Below are positions 1 through 9,288 of a DNA stretch of 59,463 bases, piece after piece. The stretch is taken from assembly GCF_000708715.2 (NCBI RefSeq), contig NZ_JENB01000034.1, forward strand, positions 1 to 59,463. The letters run 5' to 3'. The stretch is from Pseudomonas putida W15Oct28. Lineage in GTDB: Bacteria; Pseudomonadota; Gammaproteobacteria; Pseudomonadales; Pseudomonadaceae. Position 1 is the stretch's first letter. The number at the start of each line of letters is the position of its first letter. The notes below the pieces were generated by a model. That model was not told the origin of the DNA and did no database searches. It saw only the letters and a list, made by a program, of their open reading frames with translations. Made by a program: the position numbers and the translations under genes.

Positions 1-190
1 ATTGATAGTGCGGCTAAATGCGATGCTCAAGACCGGAACGCCCTGGAAGGAGCAAATAGCTCACTCGTAGGAGCAAGCCTTGCTGGCGTTGCCCGGCACA
101 GCCGGGCCTAGGGCGCTACGCCCCCCATCGCCGGCGAGGCCAGCTTCCACAAGAAGACAGTTGCTCCCACACCTGAGGCTAGTGATCTCC

Positions 191-309
191 CTGTAGGAGC
201 GGCCTTGCGTCGCGAAAGGGCTGCATGGCAGCCCCGGGATTTCAGCATTGATGCACAAATCGATGGGGCTGCTATGCAGCCTTTTCGCGACGCAAGGCCG
301 CCCCTACAG
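191..309. repeat. Paired inverted REP elements (class 1)
   Basis: Two arms of about 45 bases (191-235 and 264-308) are near-perfect reverse complements. Each carries the pseudomonad REP core GTAGGAGCGGCCTTGCGTCG and an internal short hairpin. Bases 1-190 hold no convincing gene; a weaker GC-rich inverted repeat is visible at about 67-160. The pair lies downstream of the small gene ending at 350, where it may act as a transcript end or RNA stabiliser. Confidence 0.85.
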
Positions 310-349
310 TTGATCGCGGTGAAAGATCAATACCCGGCTTGCTTCAGAT

Positions 350-580
350 TCATCGCTCGTGCCGCGCCATCCAGCGTAACAGTGCTGCGATCGGCACGCT
401 GCGGTGAGCCTCGTGCCGGTAAGGTTTGCCTTCGGCGGTATAGCGTTCGCGATAGCGGCTGAGGACCAGGTTACGGCCGTCGGCAGACAACCTGGCCTCC
501 AGTTCGTGCAGCAACAGCGGTTGCCGGGCGGCGCCCTCCAGGCGCCGGAACAGCAGCATGGCGGCCTGGGCGTCATTCAT
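350..580 (-). CDS. Small basic hypothetical protein coupled to mlaA
   Basis: Predicted protein of 76 residues, rich in Arg, Leu and Ala, with no signal peptide or membrane segment. I do not recognise a family. The start codon lies inside the end of the upstream lipoprotein gene (ATGAATGA, 8-base overlap), which indicates translational coupling. That overlap is the main support for the gene, because the reading frame is short and an alternative minus-strand frame (304-576) overlaps it. It probably forms a two-gene unit with the MlaA-like gene and ends just before the REP pair. Confidence 0.6.
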   Translation of the reverse strand: MNDAQAAMLLFRRLEGAARQPLLLHELEARLSADGRNLVLSRYRERYTAEGKPYRHEAHRSVPIAALLRWMARHER

Positions 581-1355
581 GGCCGATTACCTGCGGGCAG
601 TTGGCTTGCCACGTTCCGGGCTTGCCGGCCTTGCCTTCTGCTACGAGATGGCGGCGTTGCTGCGCGGTGTAGTCGCGCAGCGCCAGGTAATAATCGGGCC
701 AGGTTTGTAGCAGGTCGGTCAACGGGAGCGCGGCGGCACGGCTGTCCACCACGTGCCCAGCGGTGGCCACGGTACTGAGGGTGTCGACGGTATCGCTGTT
801 GTCGCCGAACGGGTCCACCGCCAGGCTCAACACGCTGCCCGTTGCGTCGCGCAGGTTGTGTGTACCCAACAGCGGCAGTTCGACGGTGGGGCCATTGGCG
901 ACGCCCCAAACCCCGAAGGTCTGGCCGAAGTCTGACCTGTGCTGGCTCAAGCCCATGTTGCCTGCCACATCGACAACCCCCGCCACACCCAGGGTAGTGT
1001 TGAAGATGAAGCGTGTAAGGCTGGTCATTGCCCGTTCGCCGTTGCCCTGCAGCAGGTCATTGACGAACACCTTGGGCTCGCCGAAGTTGTTGGCAAAATT
1101 GTGCACGCCCTGCCGGGCGAAGCCGGGCAGCGTGCCATAGCCCCGGGCGACAGGGGCCAGCAGGTAGTCGTCGACCGTGCGGTTGAAGGCGAATACGGCG
1201 CGGTTGGCCGGCTCCAGCGGGTCACTGACCTGATAGGCGAGATTGCCGCAGGCGCTGGTGGCGTGTGCGCGTTGGCTACAGCCTCCGGCCGCGAGCAGCG
1301 ACAATACCAGCGCAGCAGAGCGCGCCGAGCGTGAGGTGGATGATGAACGGGACAT
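573..1355 (-). CDS. mlaA: MlaA (VacJ) family outer-membrane lipoprotein
   Basis: Predicted 260-residue MlaA/VacJ family protein. Family members sit in the outer membrane and remove misplaced phospholipids from its outer leaflet, passing them to the MlaC shuttle. The N-terminus is basic, then hydrophobic, and ends in Gly-Gly-Cys (Cys26); the residue at -3 is Ala, so the lipobox is weak. The family signature follows: DPLEPANRAVFAFN near residue 45, the NNFGEP and VNDLLQG region, and FGVWG...PLLGTHNLRD. No mlaBCDEF genes are nearby, and the gene is read divergently from a two-component system. It is coupled to the small gene at its 3' end. Confidence 0.88.
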   Translation of the reverse strand: MSRSSSTSRSARSAALVLSLLAAGGCSQRAHATSACGNLAYQVSDPLEPANRAVFAFNRTVDDYLLAPVARGYGTLPGFARQGVHNFANNFGEPKVFVNDLLQGNGERAMTSLTRFIFNTTLGVAGVVDVAGNMGLSQHRSDFGQTFGVWGVANGPTVELPLLGTHNLRDATGSVLSLAVDPFGDNSDTVDTLSTVATAGHVVDSRAAALPLTDLLQTWPDYYLALRDYTAQQRRHLVAEGKAGKPGTWQANCPQVIGHE

Positions 1356-1521
1356 AAGTCATTCCTGGCAAGAACTGGCGGCGATGCTGCGCAATGTTCG
1401 TTGCCCGGTAATGTCTGAATCGTCTCGGCACTGACACTTTGTTTCCGGGTTGAAATATATGACGACTGCGGGGGCATGGCCTTAAAGTACGGGTTGTTTA
1501 CCTCGTTTGTGGTGCGTGTTC

Positions 1522-2232
1522 GTGAGCCATTTGCTGATAGTCGACGATGATGTCGAGGTGCTTGACCTGCTGCAGAAGTTTTTTCGCCAGCATGGTTACG
1601 AAGTGGACGTGGCCCGGGATGGCCAGGGGCTGTGGCAAGCGCTTGACCGGCGGGTACCTGACCTGGTCATCCTCGATGTAATGCTGCCCGGCGACAGCGG
1701 CCTGGTGTTGTGCCAGCGGCTGCTGGCCGAACACAAGGTGGCGGTGATCATGCTCACGGCCATGGGCGAGTTGAGCGACCGGGTTGTGGGCCTGGAGCTG
1801 GGGGCTGACGACTACGTGACCAAGCCGTTTGCTGCCCGCGAACTGCTGGCACGCGTGAGGGCGGTTTTACGTCGGGCCGGCGAAACCGCAGTGGGCACGG
1901 CGGGCCACTCCAGTGGCAGCCTTGAGTTTGCCGGCTGGCAACTGGACGTGGTGCGTCGCGAGTTGCGCTCGCCGGACAACGTCATGATCCCCTTGTCCAA
2001 TGGCGAATTCGAACTGCTGCTGGTGTTTGCCGAACACCCGCGCCGAGTGCTCAGCCGCCAGCAATTGCTGGACATGGCCCGTGGCGATGCCTACGACGCC
2101 TATGACCGCAGCATTGACGTGCAAGTAAGCCGGCTGCGCCGTAAGCTTGAAACCGACAATGGCCATGAACCCTTGATCCGTACACTGCGCAACGCCGGTT
2201 ACCTGTTCACCCCCACGGTCGCGAAGCGATGA
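1522..2232 (+). CDS. OmpR-family response regulator
   Basis: A 236-residue two-component transcription factor with an N-terminal receiver domain (acidic DDD at about 8-10, phospho-acceptor Asp52 in LDVMLPGDSG, Lys of TKPF) and a C-terminal winged-helix DNA-binding domain ending in RTLRNAGYLFTP. I chose the GTG at 1522, which gives the usual VSHLLIVDDD opening; in-frame TTG 1507 and GTG 1516 are alternatives, and none has a strong ribosome site. It overlaps the histidine kinase by ATGA. The divergent MlaA-like gene shares the short upstream region and is a possible target. The stimulus is unknown. Confidence 0.93.
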   Translation: MSHLLIVDDDVEVLDLLQKFFRQHGYEVDVARDGQGLWQALDRRVPDLVILDVMLPGDSGLVLCQRLLAEHKVAVIMLTAMGELSDRVVGLELGADDYVTKPFAARELLARVRAVLRRAGETAVGTAGHSSGSLEFAGWQLDVVRRELRSPDNVMIPLSNGEFELLLVFAEHPRRVLSRQQLLDMARGDAYDAYDRSIDVQVSRLRRKLETDNGHEPLIRTLRNAGYLFTPTVAKR

Positions 2233-3584
2233 GCCTGTTTGCCAGGGCTCGCCAGGCCCTGCCGCAACCCCGAATCACCATTGCCCGGTGGATTGCGTTG
2301 ACCACGCTGACGGCAATGCTGTTCCTGCTGCTGCTCAAGGGGCTGTTCAGCCTGCTGCTGAGCGTGTGGGCGCAACCACCGCTGCTGGAGAGCGGGGTGA
2401 TCGAGAAGGTCGCAGCGGTGACCCGCATCCTCGATGCCGCGCCCATGGCGCAGCGTGCCACTATCGCCAGCGCGGCGGGTGATGGCTCTTATTCCGTGCG
2501 ATGGTTGCGACGCCATGACGAGGCGGGGGTGCCAGCGTTGGTCGATGCCGAATTCCGCGAGGGCACGCCTATCCTGCGTGCATTGCTCAAGCGCCCGGAT
2601 GCCAGGGTCGAAGCGTTCGAGCCGTCCGACATGCCGGAATATACCTCTGAACGAGGCTATGCCTTGATGATCGAGCTGACCGACAAGTCGTGGGTGCTGT
2701 TTCGCGCCACAGACCGCAGCTGGGGCTTGGACGAGCTGCCGCGCAACTTGATTGTCCTGGTGTTGATGCTGGTTTCCAGCCTGGCCGTCGCACTATTGGC
2801 CACGCGCTATCTGGCCAAGCCGCTGGAGCGCTTTGCCGAGGGGGTACGCCGGTTTGGCAAGGACTTCAACGCCCCGCCGATTCCGGTGGTTGGCCCGCAC
2901 GACCTGCGTCAGGCCATTCTTGCGTTCAATGCCACCCAGGCCCAGCTCAAGCATTACCTGAACGACCGTACCCAGATGCTGGCGGCAATCTCCCACGACT
3001 TGCGCGCACCGCTAACGCGCATGCGCTTGCGCGCCGAGTTCATCGACGATGCCCAGCTACAGGCCAAGTTGTTCAAGGACGTCGACGAGATGCAGGCGAT
3101 GGTCGACGCCGCGCTGGCGTTTTTCCGTGATGATGCGCGGCTGGAACAGACGACCGTATTCGACCTGGGCGAGTTGCTGCTCACCGTGGTAGACGATTTC
3201 AAGGATGCGGGTGTCGAGGTCGGCCTCAGCGGGCCGCGCCGTTGTGTGTATACAGGGCGGCCGGTGGGTATCAAGCGGGTGTTGGTCAACTTGATCGACA
3301 ATGCCGCCAAGTACGGCCGCGAGCCATCGGTGGTGTTGGCGGTAAGTGCCAGGCAGATCGAGATAACCGTGCAGGACCGCGGCCCGGGCATTGCGCCGGC
3401 GCTGCAGGAGCAGGTATTTGTGCCGTTTTACCGTATCGAAGGCTCACGCAACCGCGACACTGGCGGTGTGGGGCTGGGCCTGCCCGCCGCACGGGCCATC
3501 GTGCTGGAGCAAGGCGGCAGCCTGACCCTGAGCAACCGCCCCGGTGGCGGCTTGCAAGCCAGGGTCGTGCTGCCACTGGGTTGA
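2229..3584 (+). CDS. Sensor histidine kinase, partner of the upstream regulator
   Basis: A 451-residue inner-membrane kinase. One membrane helix lies at about 18-48, a periplasmic sensor segment follows to about 175, and a second helix lies at about 176-195. Next come a HAMP linker, the HisKA box with the phospho-accepting His256 (ISHDLRAPLTRMR), and a HATPase domain with N box (NLIDNAAKYG), G1 (DRGPGIA) and G2 (GVGLGLPAAR). The sensor region resembles no family I recognise, so the signal cannot be named. ATGA overlap with the regulator gene shows an operon. The stop abuts the stop of the next, convergent gene. Confidence 0.94.
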   Translation: MSLFARARQALPQPRITIARWIALTTLTAMLFLLLLKGLFSLLLSVWAQPPLLESGVIEKVAAVTRILDAAPMAQRATIASAAGDGSYSVRWLRRHDEAGVPALVDAEFREGTPILRALLKRPDARVEAFEPSDMPEYTSERGYALMIELTDKSWVLFRATDRSWGLDELPRNLIVLVLMLVSSLAVALLATRYLAKPLERFAEGVRRFGKDFNAPPIPVVGPHDLRQAILAFNATQAQLKHYLNDRTQMLAAISHDLRAPLTRMRLRAEFIDDAQLQAKLFKDVDEMQAMVDAALAFFRDDARLEQTTVFDLGELLLTVVDDFKDAGVEVGLSGPRRCVYTGRPVGIKRVLVNLIDNAAKYGREPSVVLAVSARQIEITVQDRGPGIAPALQEQVFVPFYRIEGSRNRDTGGVGLGLPAARAIVLEQGGSLTLSNRPGGGLQARVVLPLG

Positions 3585-4049
3585 TCAGAGGCCCAGCTCG
3601 CTGAGCCCGGGGTGGTCATCCGGGCGGCGCCCAAGCGGCCAGCGGAATTTGCGTTCGCCTTCGCTGATGGGGTGTTCGTTGATGCTCGAATGGCGGTTCT
3701 GCATCAGCCCGTCTTCGGCAAACTCCCAGTTTTCGTTGCCATAGGCACGAAACCACTGGCCGCTGTCGTCGTGGTACTCGTAGGCATAGCGCACTGCGAT
3801 GCGGTTGCCGGTGAAGGCCCACAGTTCCTTGATCAGGCGGTACTCCAGTTCGTGGTTCCATTTACGGGTCAGGAATGCCTCGACCTCGGCACGCCCACGG
3901 GGGAACTCGGCGCGGTTGCGCCAGACCGTATCAGGGGTATAGGCGAGTGCAACTTTGGCCGGGTCGCGGCCGTTCCAGCCATCTTCGGCCAGGCGGACCT
4001 TTTCGATGGCGCTTTCGCGGGTGAAGGGCGGAAGGGGTGGGCGGGACAT
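3585..4049 (-). CDS. NTF2-like (DUF1348) protein
   Basis: A 154-residue cytosolic protein of the nuclear transport factor 2/SnoaL-like fold, DUF1348 subfamily. Recognisable segments are the opening helix PFTRESAIEKVRLAEDGWN, the DTVWRNR...GRAEVEAFL region, and RYAYEYHDDSGQWFRAYGNENWEF. Proteins of this fold are small barrels with a deep pocket, used as enzymes or binding proteins; the substrate of this subfamily is not known to me. It ends exactly where the convergent histidine kinase gene ends, without a visible terminator. Confidence 0.88.
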   Translation of the reverse strand: MSRPPLPPFTRESAIEKVRLAEDGWNGRDPAKVALAYTPDTVWRNRAEFPRGRAEVEAFLTRKWNHELEYRLIKELWAFTGNRIAVRYAYEYHDDSGQWFRAYGNENWEFAEDGLMQNRHSSINEHPISEGERKFRWPLGRRPDDHPGLSELGL

Positions 4050-4196
4050 CGCGGTACTCCTCGGGTCGGTTTACGTGTAGCAGATTAGCCGCCGATGCCC
4101 GAATGAGAGAATGGATGCGCCAGGCACTTCATAATTGCAGCGCGTGGAACAATGCATGATTTCATGCCTGGCGCAGTCCCTCTGTACCGGCTTACA

Positions 4197-5000
4197 TCAG
4201 TCCCAGGCCGGCGCCAGGCCGTCAGGGCTGACCTCGCGGCCATTGCGTTCGAGCGTGGCGATGCGTGCCATGTCGTCGGCGTCCAGCTTCAGATCACGGG
4301 CGAGCAGGTTGCTGGCCAGGTTCTCACGCTTGGTTGACGAGGGGATCACCGCGTAGCCCAACTGCAGGGCCCAGGCCAGTGCAACCTGGGCGACTGTGGC
4401 CTTGTGCTTGGCTGCGATTTCGGCCAGTACCGGGTCTTTCAGCACCTTGCCGTAGGCCAGGGTCATGTACGAGGTGACGGTAATGCCCTGCTCCTTGAGA
4501 AACGCGGCCAGCTTGCTGTTCTGCAGGTACGGGCTGAGTTCGATCTGGTTGGTGGCAATTTCGCCCTTGCCGACGACGTCGATGGCCTGGCGGGTCAGGT
4601 CGATGTTGAAGTTGGACACACCGATCTGGCGGGTCAGCCCCAGCTTCTTCGCTTCGGCCAGCGCAGTCATGTACTCGCGCAGCTCCACGCCGTTGCCCGG
4701 CGCCGGCCAGTGGATCAGCAGCAGGTCGACGTGGTCGGTGCGCAGTTTTTCCAGGCTTTCACGCAGGCTGGAAATCAGCTTGTCGGCCGCATAGTTGTCG
4801 ACCCAGATCTTGGTGGTGATGAACAGCTCGCTGCGCGGCACGCCGCTTTCGGCGATGGCTTGGCCGACTTCGGCTTCGTTCTTGTAGATCTGTGCGGTGT
4901 CGATGACGCGGTAGCCCAGCGCCAGGGCCGATTTGACCGAGTCGATAACCGCTTGGCCGGTGAGGCGGAATGTGCCGAGGCCGAAGGAGGGAACGTTCAT
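4197..5000 (-). CDS. dkgB: Aldo/keto reductase, DkgB type
   Basis: A 267-residue NADPH-dependent aldo/keto reductase, the same length as E. coli DkgB (2,5-diketo-D-gluconate/methylglyoxal reductase) and very similar to it throughout, for example in the opening PSFGLGTFRL and the ending SPDGLAPAWD. The catalytic tetrad is Asp34, Tyr39, Lys64 and His97. The NADP-binding segment near the C-terminus reads VIPSSTKRENL. I chose the ATG at 5000, preceded by GGAG, rather than an upstream in-frame start. The true substrate may be methylglyoxal or another small aldehyde. It is transcribed alone. Confidence 0.93.
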   Translation of the reverse strand: MNVPSFGLGTFRLTGQAVIDSVKSALALGYRVIDTAQIYKNEAEVGQAIAESGVPRSELFITTKIWVDNYAADKLISSLRESLEKLRTDHVDLLLIHWPAPGNGVELREYMTALAEAKKLGLTRQIGVSNFNIDLTRQAIDVVGKGEIATNQIELSPYLQNSKLAAFLKEQGITVTSYMTLAYGKVLKDPVLAEIAAKHKATVAQVALAWALQLGYAVIPSSTKRENLASNLLARDLKLDADDMARIATLERNGREVSPDGLAPAWD

Positions 5001-5204
5001 GGAGTTACTCCAGAAAGGTGGGGGAGGATCATGTGACGACCAGTGTGCAGGTTCAGAAGGCAGCGAATAAGCGGCTGCTGCGTCAAAGTCATTTGAACGG
5101 TAGGCAAGAATCATTTTTCAAGCTGTGCCTTCGTTACATAAGTATGGCCAGAACAGGTTGAAAACTTGGTCAGCTGGCGCCTTTATCAAGCGGACAGGCT
5201 GACC

Positions 5205-8200
5205 ATGACCACTTCAGTAATACCTGCTGACTCCATCGATGCGCTGATTGCCCGTCAGCTGCCAGGTTGGCTCAAAGGTGCTTCTACCGAGCACATGACA
5301 TTGCTGCGCGCAGCTTCCCTGCGTCAGCAACGGGCGCAGGACCAGCTCAGCGACAGATTGCAGGCCATCCTGCCCCTGGATGAGTTCGCCGAGTCGTTGC
5401 TCAAAAGCGCGCTCGCGGCACATTCGATTACGCAGACAGACCTGCGCCTGGCCCAGGTCAATTTGGTGACGCTGCGGCCAAACCCGCCGATATCGCCTAC
5501 CTTGCCATCCCCTTCGACTCGGGTTGAAAGCACCCAGTCGCTGCTTTCGGCGGCGCTCCACAACTTCCACGAAATTGAAACTCAACCAGGCTGGTTCGCC
5601 ACAGGCTCGAAGTTGGTCAATGCAAGCGGAAAGCGGCTGCCAGTGAGCGCGGAGGTTTTTGTCCACCTCTGTCGCAGCCTCGACATCGGTCGGCATTATC
5701 AAAGCCATTTGAGGTCGCAGCTGGAAGCCGAAAGGATGCCCGGCCTGGCGGTCGAGGCCATCGTGGAGGAGGCGTTGAGCGCCAACCTGGAGGTTGCTGC
5801 GGTGGTCGCCAGGGTCAAGGGTGAAATTGATGAGCTGACCTATCAGCGTATCAACCGCATTGTGAACACAGCACCTTCAGCGCCCGCTGACAACACCGTG
5901 TTGAAGTGCCATACCCTGAGGCTGCTGGGCAAGAAGGTGATTGGCGCATTGGCGATCGAAGTGCGTCAGAACGCCCGTCTGCTTGGCGTTATCGCGTGGT
6001 TGCCCGAGGACCTCTATGCCCCCGTGAGTTGGCATGCCAGCTGGGACCTGTTGTACATGACGCTTGGCATGCGCTTGCGTAGTGAGGCGTATCGCCAGTA
6101 CTTCCAGCGCTTCGTCGCAGAGCGTGATCGCGTCGCCCTCTACACGGCTCTAAACGCGCTGCTGAGCCACGGTAATACGGTGTTACCGCTCGAGCTGGAT
6201 GGCCGCTGTTTTGCGATCGAGGGCGAGGTGTTTGCCGCGCTGCGCGAAGCCAAGCTCGACAAGATGCTGGATGACGCACGGGTATTGGCGGTATCAACAG
6301 AGGATGAGGATATCGCCGCCCGCCGCGCTCGCCTGCAGGGCTACCTGGACTTGGGTCTGAGCGTGGCAGGCCTGGCAGCGCTGTTTGTGCCCGTGTTAGG
6401 CCAGGCCATGCTGGGGCTTGCCGTAGTGCAATTGGCGGGCGAGGTATACGAAGGCTACCAGGATTGGCAGTTGGGTGATCGCAACGCTGCTTTGGGCCAC
6501 CTGTTCAACGTGGCCGAAACGGTGGCGATGGGGGCGGTGACGGCTACCGGGGCGGCGGCGCTCGGCAAGCTTGCTCAGCGAGTGGCACATGTGGATGCCC
6601 TGGTGCCGGTAAGCCTCGCGGATGGCCAGTTGCGCCTGTGTGATCCGGGCTTGTCGGTTTATCAGCTTGATGACGTCGAGCTGATGGTAGGGCAGGCCAT
6701 CAATGAAAATGGCCGTTCGCTGAGGCGCCTGCACGACGCTGTCTATGAGGTAAGCGAAGGCGACGATGGCGCATGGCGTATTCATCATCCATCGAGGCCG
6801 GGGGCTTATGTACCGGCGCTTGAGCACAATGGTGCCGGGGGATGGGTGCATGAGTTCGAGCAGCCGCAGCGCTGGCAGGACGCCGCCTACATGGTTCGCC
6901 GCCTTAGCAGCCGCACGGCGGCGGTTTCCGACGAGGCGTCAGCCGTCGCCTTGCAGGTCACAGGCTACGATGCTGACCAGCTGCGCCGGCTACTTCTGGA
7001 GAACGCACCACCGCCGGCGCGTTTGCTCGATGCCATCGAGCGCTGGCAACTGCACAATGATTTCCCGGCGCTGCGGGGTGAGGCATTCGAGGAGGTATTC
7101 AGCGAGCGGCAGGTCAACCCGCAGGCTGCGGACCGGGTGCTGATGCGGGATTTCCCCAGCCTCTCCCACCGCTGCGCACGGGAAATTGTCGAGCAGGCGA
7201 ATAGTATCGAACTCGAGAGCCTGAACGACGCGGGTCGGGTGCCGCTCACCCTGGCGGAGCGTGCACGTTGGGCAGTGCGCGACAGCCGGATTGATCGCGC
7301 CTGTGCAGGGCTGCGCCAGTGCGCTGCGGTAAATGGTGATACCGAAAAGCTCACGCAGGGGGGCCTGGCCGATGCCTTTGCCGACCGAGAGGCGGCAGCC
7401 CGACTGATTGGGCTGGCACCGGTAGGGCAGGGGATACGCCCTCCTTTGCGGTTGTTCGATGGGCGTCTGGGCTACCCGCTCAGTGGCCACCTGTCGGGTA
7501 CCCGCCAGGCACTGCGGCGCACGTTGAATCATGTGTTCCCGCTGATGAGTAGCGAGCAGCTGGAGTCATACCTGCAAGACCTGGCTCAACGGGGAATGGA
7601 GCCGTGGGACCATGTCAGCCAACTGTTGCAGGCCAAGGGCAGCCTCAAGCAGGCATTGCACACCTGGCGCAATGAACCGGGGTTGAACATTATTCGCCGC
7701 TTGAGTCGCATCAAGGTTGCCAGGCGCATTACGTCGAGCTGGCGGCGCTTGTCTCCCGGGGAGGTGGCGGGGGATTACCACCTGACCATCGTGGGTGACC
7801 GGGTGGGTGATCTGCCGGCCTTGCCTGACAACGTGGCGTTCGACCACATCACACACCTGACCCTGCGCGACATGCAGATGACCACCCTGGAGCCGGGCTT
7901 CCTAGGCCGCTTCAGCAAGGTGCGCAACCTGGACTTGCGCGGCAACCGGTTGACACGCCTTCCGCCGGGTATCGAGCATCTGGCCGAATTGAGAAACCTG
8001 CAGCTTGGCGGCAACCAGATAGTACTGTCCAACGCTGACAACCTGCGGCTAAGCCAACTTACGGGTCTGCGCTGGCTTGAACTGAACGGCAACCCAGTGG
8101 GGCTGCTACCGCCATTGGCATCCTTCCCGCTGTTGCGCCGGCTTTCATTGCGTAACACGGGCATGGGCGCCTTGCCCGCTGATCTGGCCAGGCACGGCAA

Positions 8201-9242
8201 TCTGGAATTGCTGGACTTGCGTGATAATCAGATTCAGACGTTGCCCGAAGCACTGTCTGTGGTGCCGCTACGTTTGTTGCAGGGCCTGGAGTTGCACGAA
8301 AATCCGATCTCGGACGAGACCCTCCAGCGCCTGCAATTGGCCAGAGCGGCTGCCGGTACGCCGGAGCGTCGAGCGCTGGCCCACGCTTCACCGAGCCCGA
8401 GTGCTGCGGCCCCCTGGTTGTCAGGCTTTACCTCCACCCAGCGCGAATTGCGGTTGACGCGCTGGAATCGTCTGCGCCAGGAGGACGGCGCAAGCGATTT
8501 GTTTCGCTTTATCTCGGACCTGCGCGACACCACTGAATACCACACCCAACCCCGTGACCTTCGGGCGCGTGTATGGCAGATCCTCGAGGCCTGTGAACAG
8601 CATGCCGAGGTGCGCACGCGCTTGTTCGAACAGGCCAGTCGGCCGCGTAGTTGCAGTGACGAGTTGCTGCTGACGCTCAGCGAGCTGGAGGTGGGTGCGA
8701 TGGTTGCCAGGGCTGGAGCCGCCGGTGATGGGTTGCAGACGGAGCGAGCGCTGGTGAGGCTGGGGCGTTCCTTGTCCCGCCTGGACAAGGTAAACGCGAT
8801 CGCGGCCCGGCATGTTGCCGAACAGTTTTCGGACGACCCCGTCGAGGTTTACCTGACCTACCGTGTCAAGCTGGCGGACAGTCTCGACCTCCCTGCGCAG
8901 CCCGACCATCTGTCGTACGCGAGTTTCAGCGGGGTTGACCGTGAAGACCTGGACTTGGCACGCAGCGAGGTTCTGCAGGAGGAAACGCCACAAACCCTGG
9001 CTCAGTCTTTGGCAGACCGAACGTATTGGCAGGCCTACCTGAACGAGCATCAGGCCGCGCGATTTAGCCGCATGGACGAGCCTTTCCAGCAGCGTCTGGA
9101 TGCGTTGTTCGAGCAATCGAAAACGCTGGGCGATACCGACTATCTCATGCAAACCGAGCAAATCAGTGCAGAGCGTGAGGTAGCGCAACGGCAGCTTTTA
9201 CTTGAGTTGAGTGCTGAGGCCATTCAGCGCCAGGGCCTATGA
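5205..9242 (+). CDS. Leucine-rich-repeat protein with NEL-type E3 ubiquitin ligase domain (paralogue 1)
   Basis: Predicted 1345-residue protein. The N-terminal half matches the DUF6543 type found in large Pseudomonas effector- or toxin-like proteins, with a hydrophobic helical hairpin at about 376-450. About seven leucine-rich repeats span 878-1038 (LTLRDMQMTTLEPGFL, LDLRGNRLTRLP, LDLRDNQIQTLP). The C-terminus resembles the NEL domain of Shigella IpaH and Salmonella SspH ligases, with the catalytic Cys-x-Asp motif at Cys1150-Ser-Asp1152. Such ligases put ubiquitin on host proteins after secretion. No classical signal peptide, secretion genes or chaperone are nearby. I chose the ATG at 5205 over the TTG at 5166. 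A paralogue lies at 34368-38792. Confidence 0.9.
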   Translation: MTTSVIPADSIDALIARQLPGWLKGASTEHMTLLRAASLRQQRAQDQLSDRLQAILPLDEFAESLLKSALAAHSITQTDLRLAQVNLVTLRPNPPISPTLPSPSTRVESTQSLLSAALHNFHEIETQPGWFATGSKLVNASGKRLPVSAEVFVHLCRSLDIGRHYQSHLRSQLEAERMPGLAVEAIVEEALSANLEVAAVVARVKGEIDELTYQRINRIVNTAPSAPADNTVLKCHTLRLLGKKVIGALAIEVRQNARLLGVIAWLPEDLYAPVSWHASWDLLYMTLGMRLRSEAYRQYFQRFVAERDRVALYTALNALLSHGNTVLPLELDGRCFAIEGEVFAALREAKLDKMLDDARVLAVSTEDEDIAARRARLQGYLDLGLSVAGLAALFVPVLGQAMLGLAVVQLAGEVYEGYQDWQLGDRNAALGHLFNVAETVAMGAVTATGAAALGKLAQRVAHVDALVPVSLADGQLRLCDPGLSVYQLDDVELMVGQAINENGRSLRRLHDAVYEVSEGDDGAWRIHHPSRPGAYVPALEHNGAGGWVHEFEQPQRWQDAAYMVRRLSSRTAAVSDEASAVALQVTGYDADQLRRLLLENAPPPARLLDAIERWQLHNDFPALRGEAFEEVFSERQVNPQAADRVLMRDFPSLSHRCAREIVEQANSIELESLNDAGRVPLTLAERARWAVRDSRIDRACAGLRQCAAVNGDTEKLTQGGLADAFADREAAARLIGLAPVGQGIRPPLRLFDGRLGYPLSGHLSGTRQALRRTLNHVFPLMSSEQLESYLQDLAQRGMEPWDHVSQLLQAKGSLKQALHTWRNEPGLNIIRRLSRIKVARRITSSWRRLSPGEVAGDYHLTIVGDRVGDLPALPDNVAFDHITHLTLRDMQMTTLEPGFLGRFSKVRNLDLRGNRLTRLPPGIEHLAELRNLQLGGNQIVLSNADNLRLSQLTGLRWLELNGNPVGLLPPLASFPLLRRLSLRNTGMGALPADLARHGNLELLDLRDNQIQTLPEALSVVPLRLLQGLELHENPISDETLQRLQLARAAAGTPERRALAHASPSPSAAAPWLSGFTSTQRELRLTRWNRLRQEDGASDLFRFISDLRDTTEYHTQPRDLRARVWQILEACEQHAEVRTRLFEQASRPRSCSDELLLTLSELEVGAMVARAGAAGDGLQTERALVRLGRSLSRLDKVNAIAARHVAEQFSDDPVEVYLTYRVKLADSLDLPAQPDHLSYASFSGVDREDLDLARSEVLQEETPQTLAQSLADRTYWQAYLNEHQAARFSRMDEPFQQRLDALFEQSKTLGDTDYLMQTEQISAEREVAQRQLLLELSAEAIQRQGL

Positions 9243-9249
9243 ACGAAAC

Positions 9250-9269
9250 AGCCCGCCGAGAGGCGGGCT
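9250..9269. terminator. Bidirectional hairpin between convergent genes
   Basis: A perfect 8-base-pair GC stem (AGCCCGCC/GGCGGGCT) with a 4-base loop fills the 46-base gap between the stops of the LRR/NEL gene and the DUF934 gene. It lacks a long T tract on either strand, but its position fits a shared terminator. Confidence 0.65.
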
Positions 9270-9288
9270 GTTCGCTGGAGCGGGACGA

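Noticed and set aside
205..462. Plus-strand open frame through the first REP pair
   Set aside because: It runs through repeat DNA and opposite the small gene at 350-580, with no domain and no ribosome site.
5001..5204. hrp box or T3SS promoter upstream of the first NEL gene
   Set aside because: No GGAACC...CCAC pair with the right spacing was found by eye.
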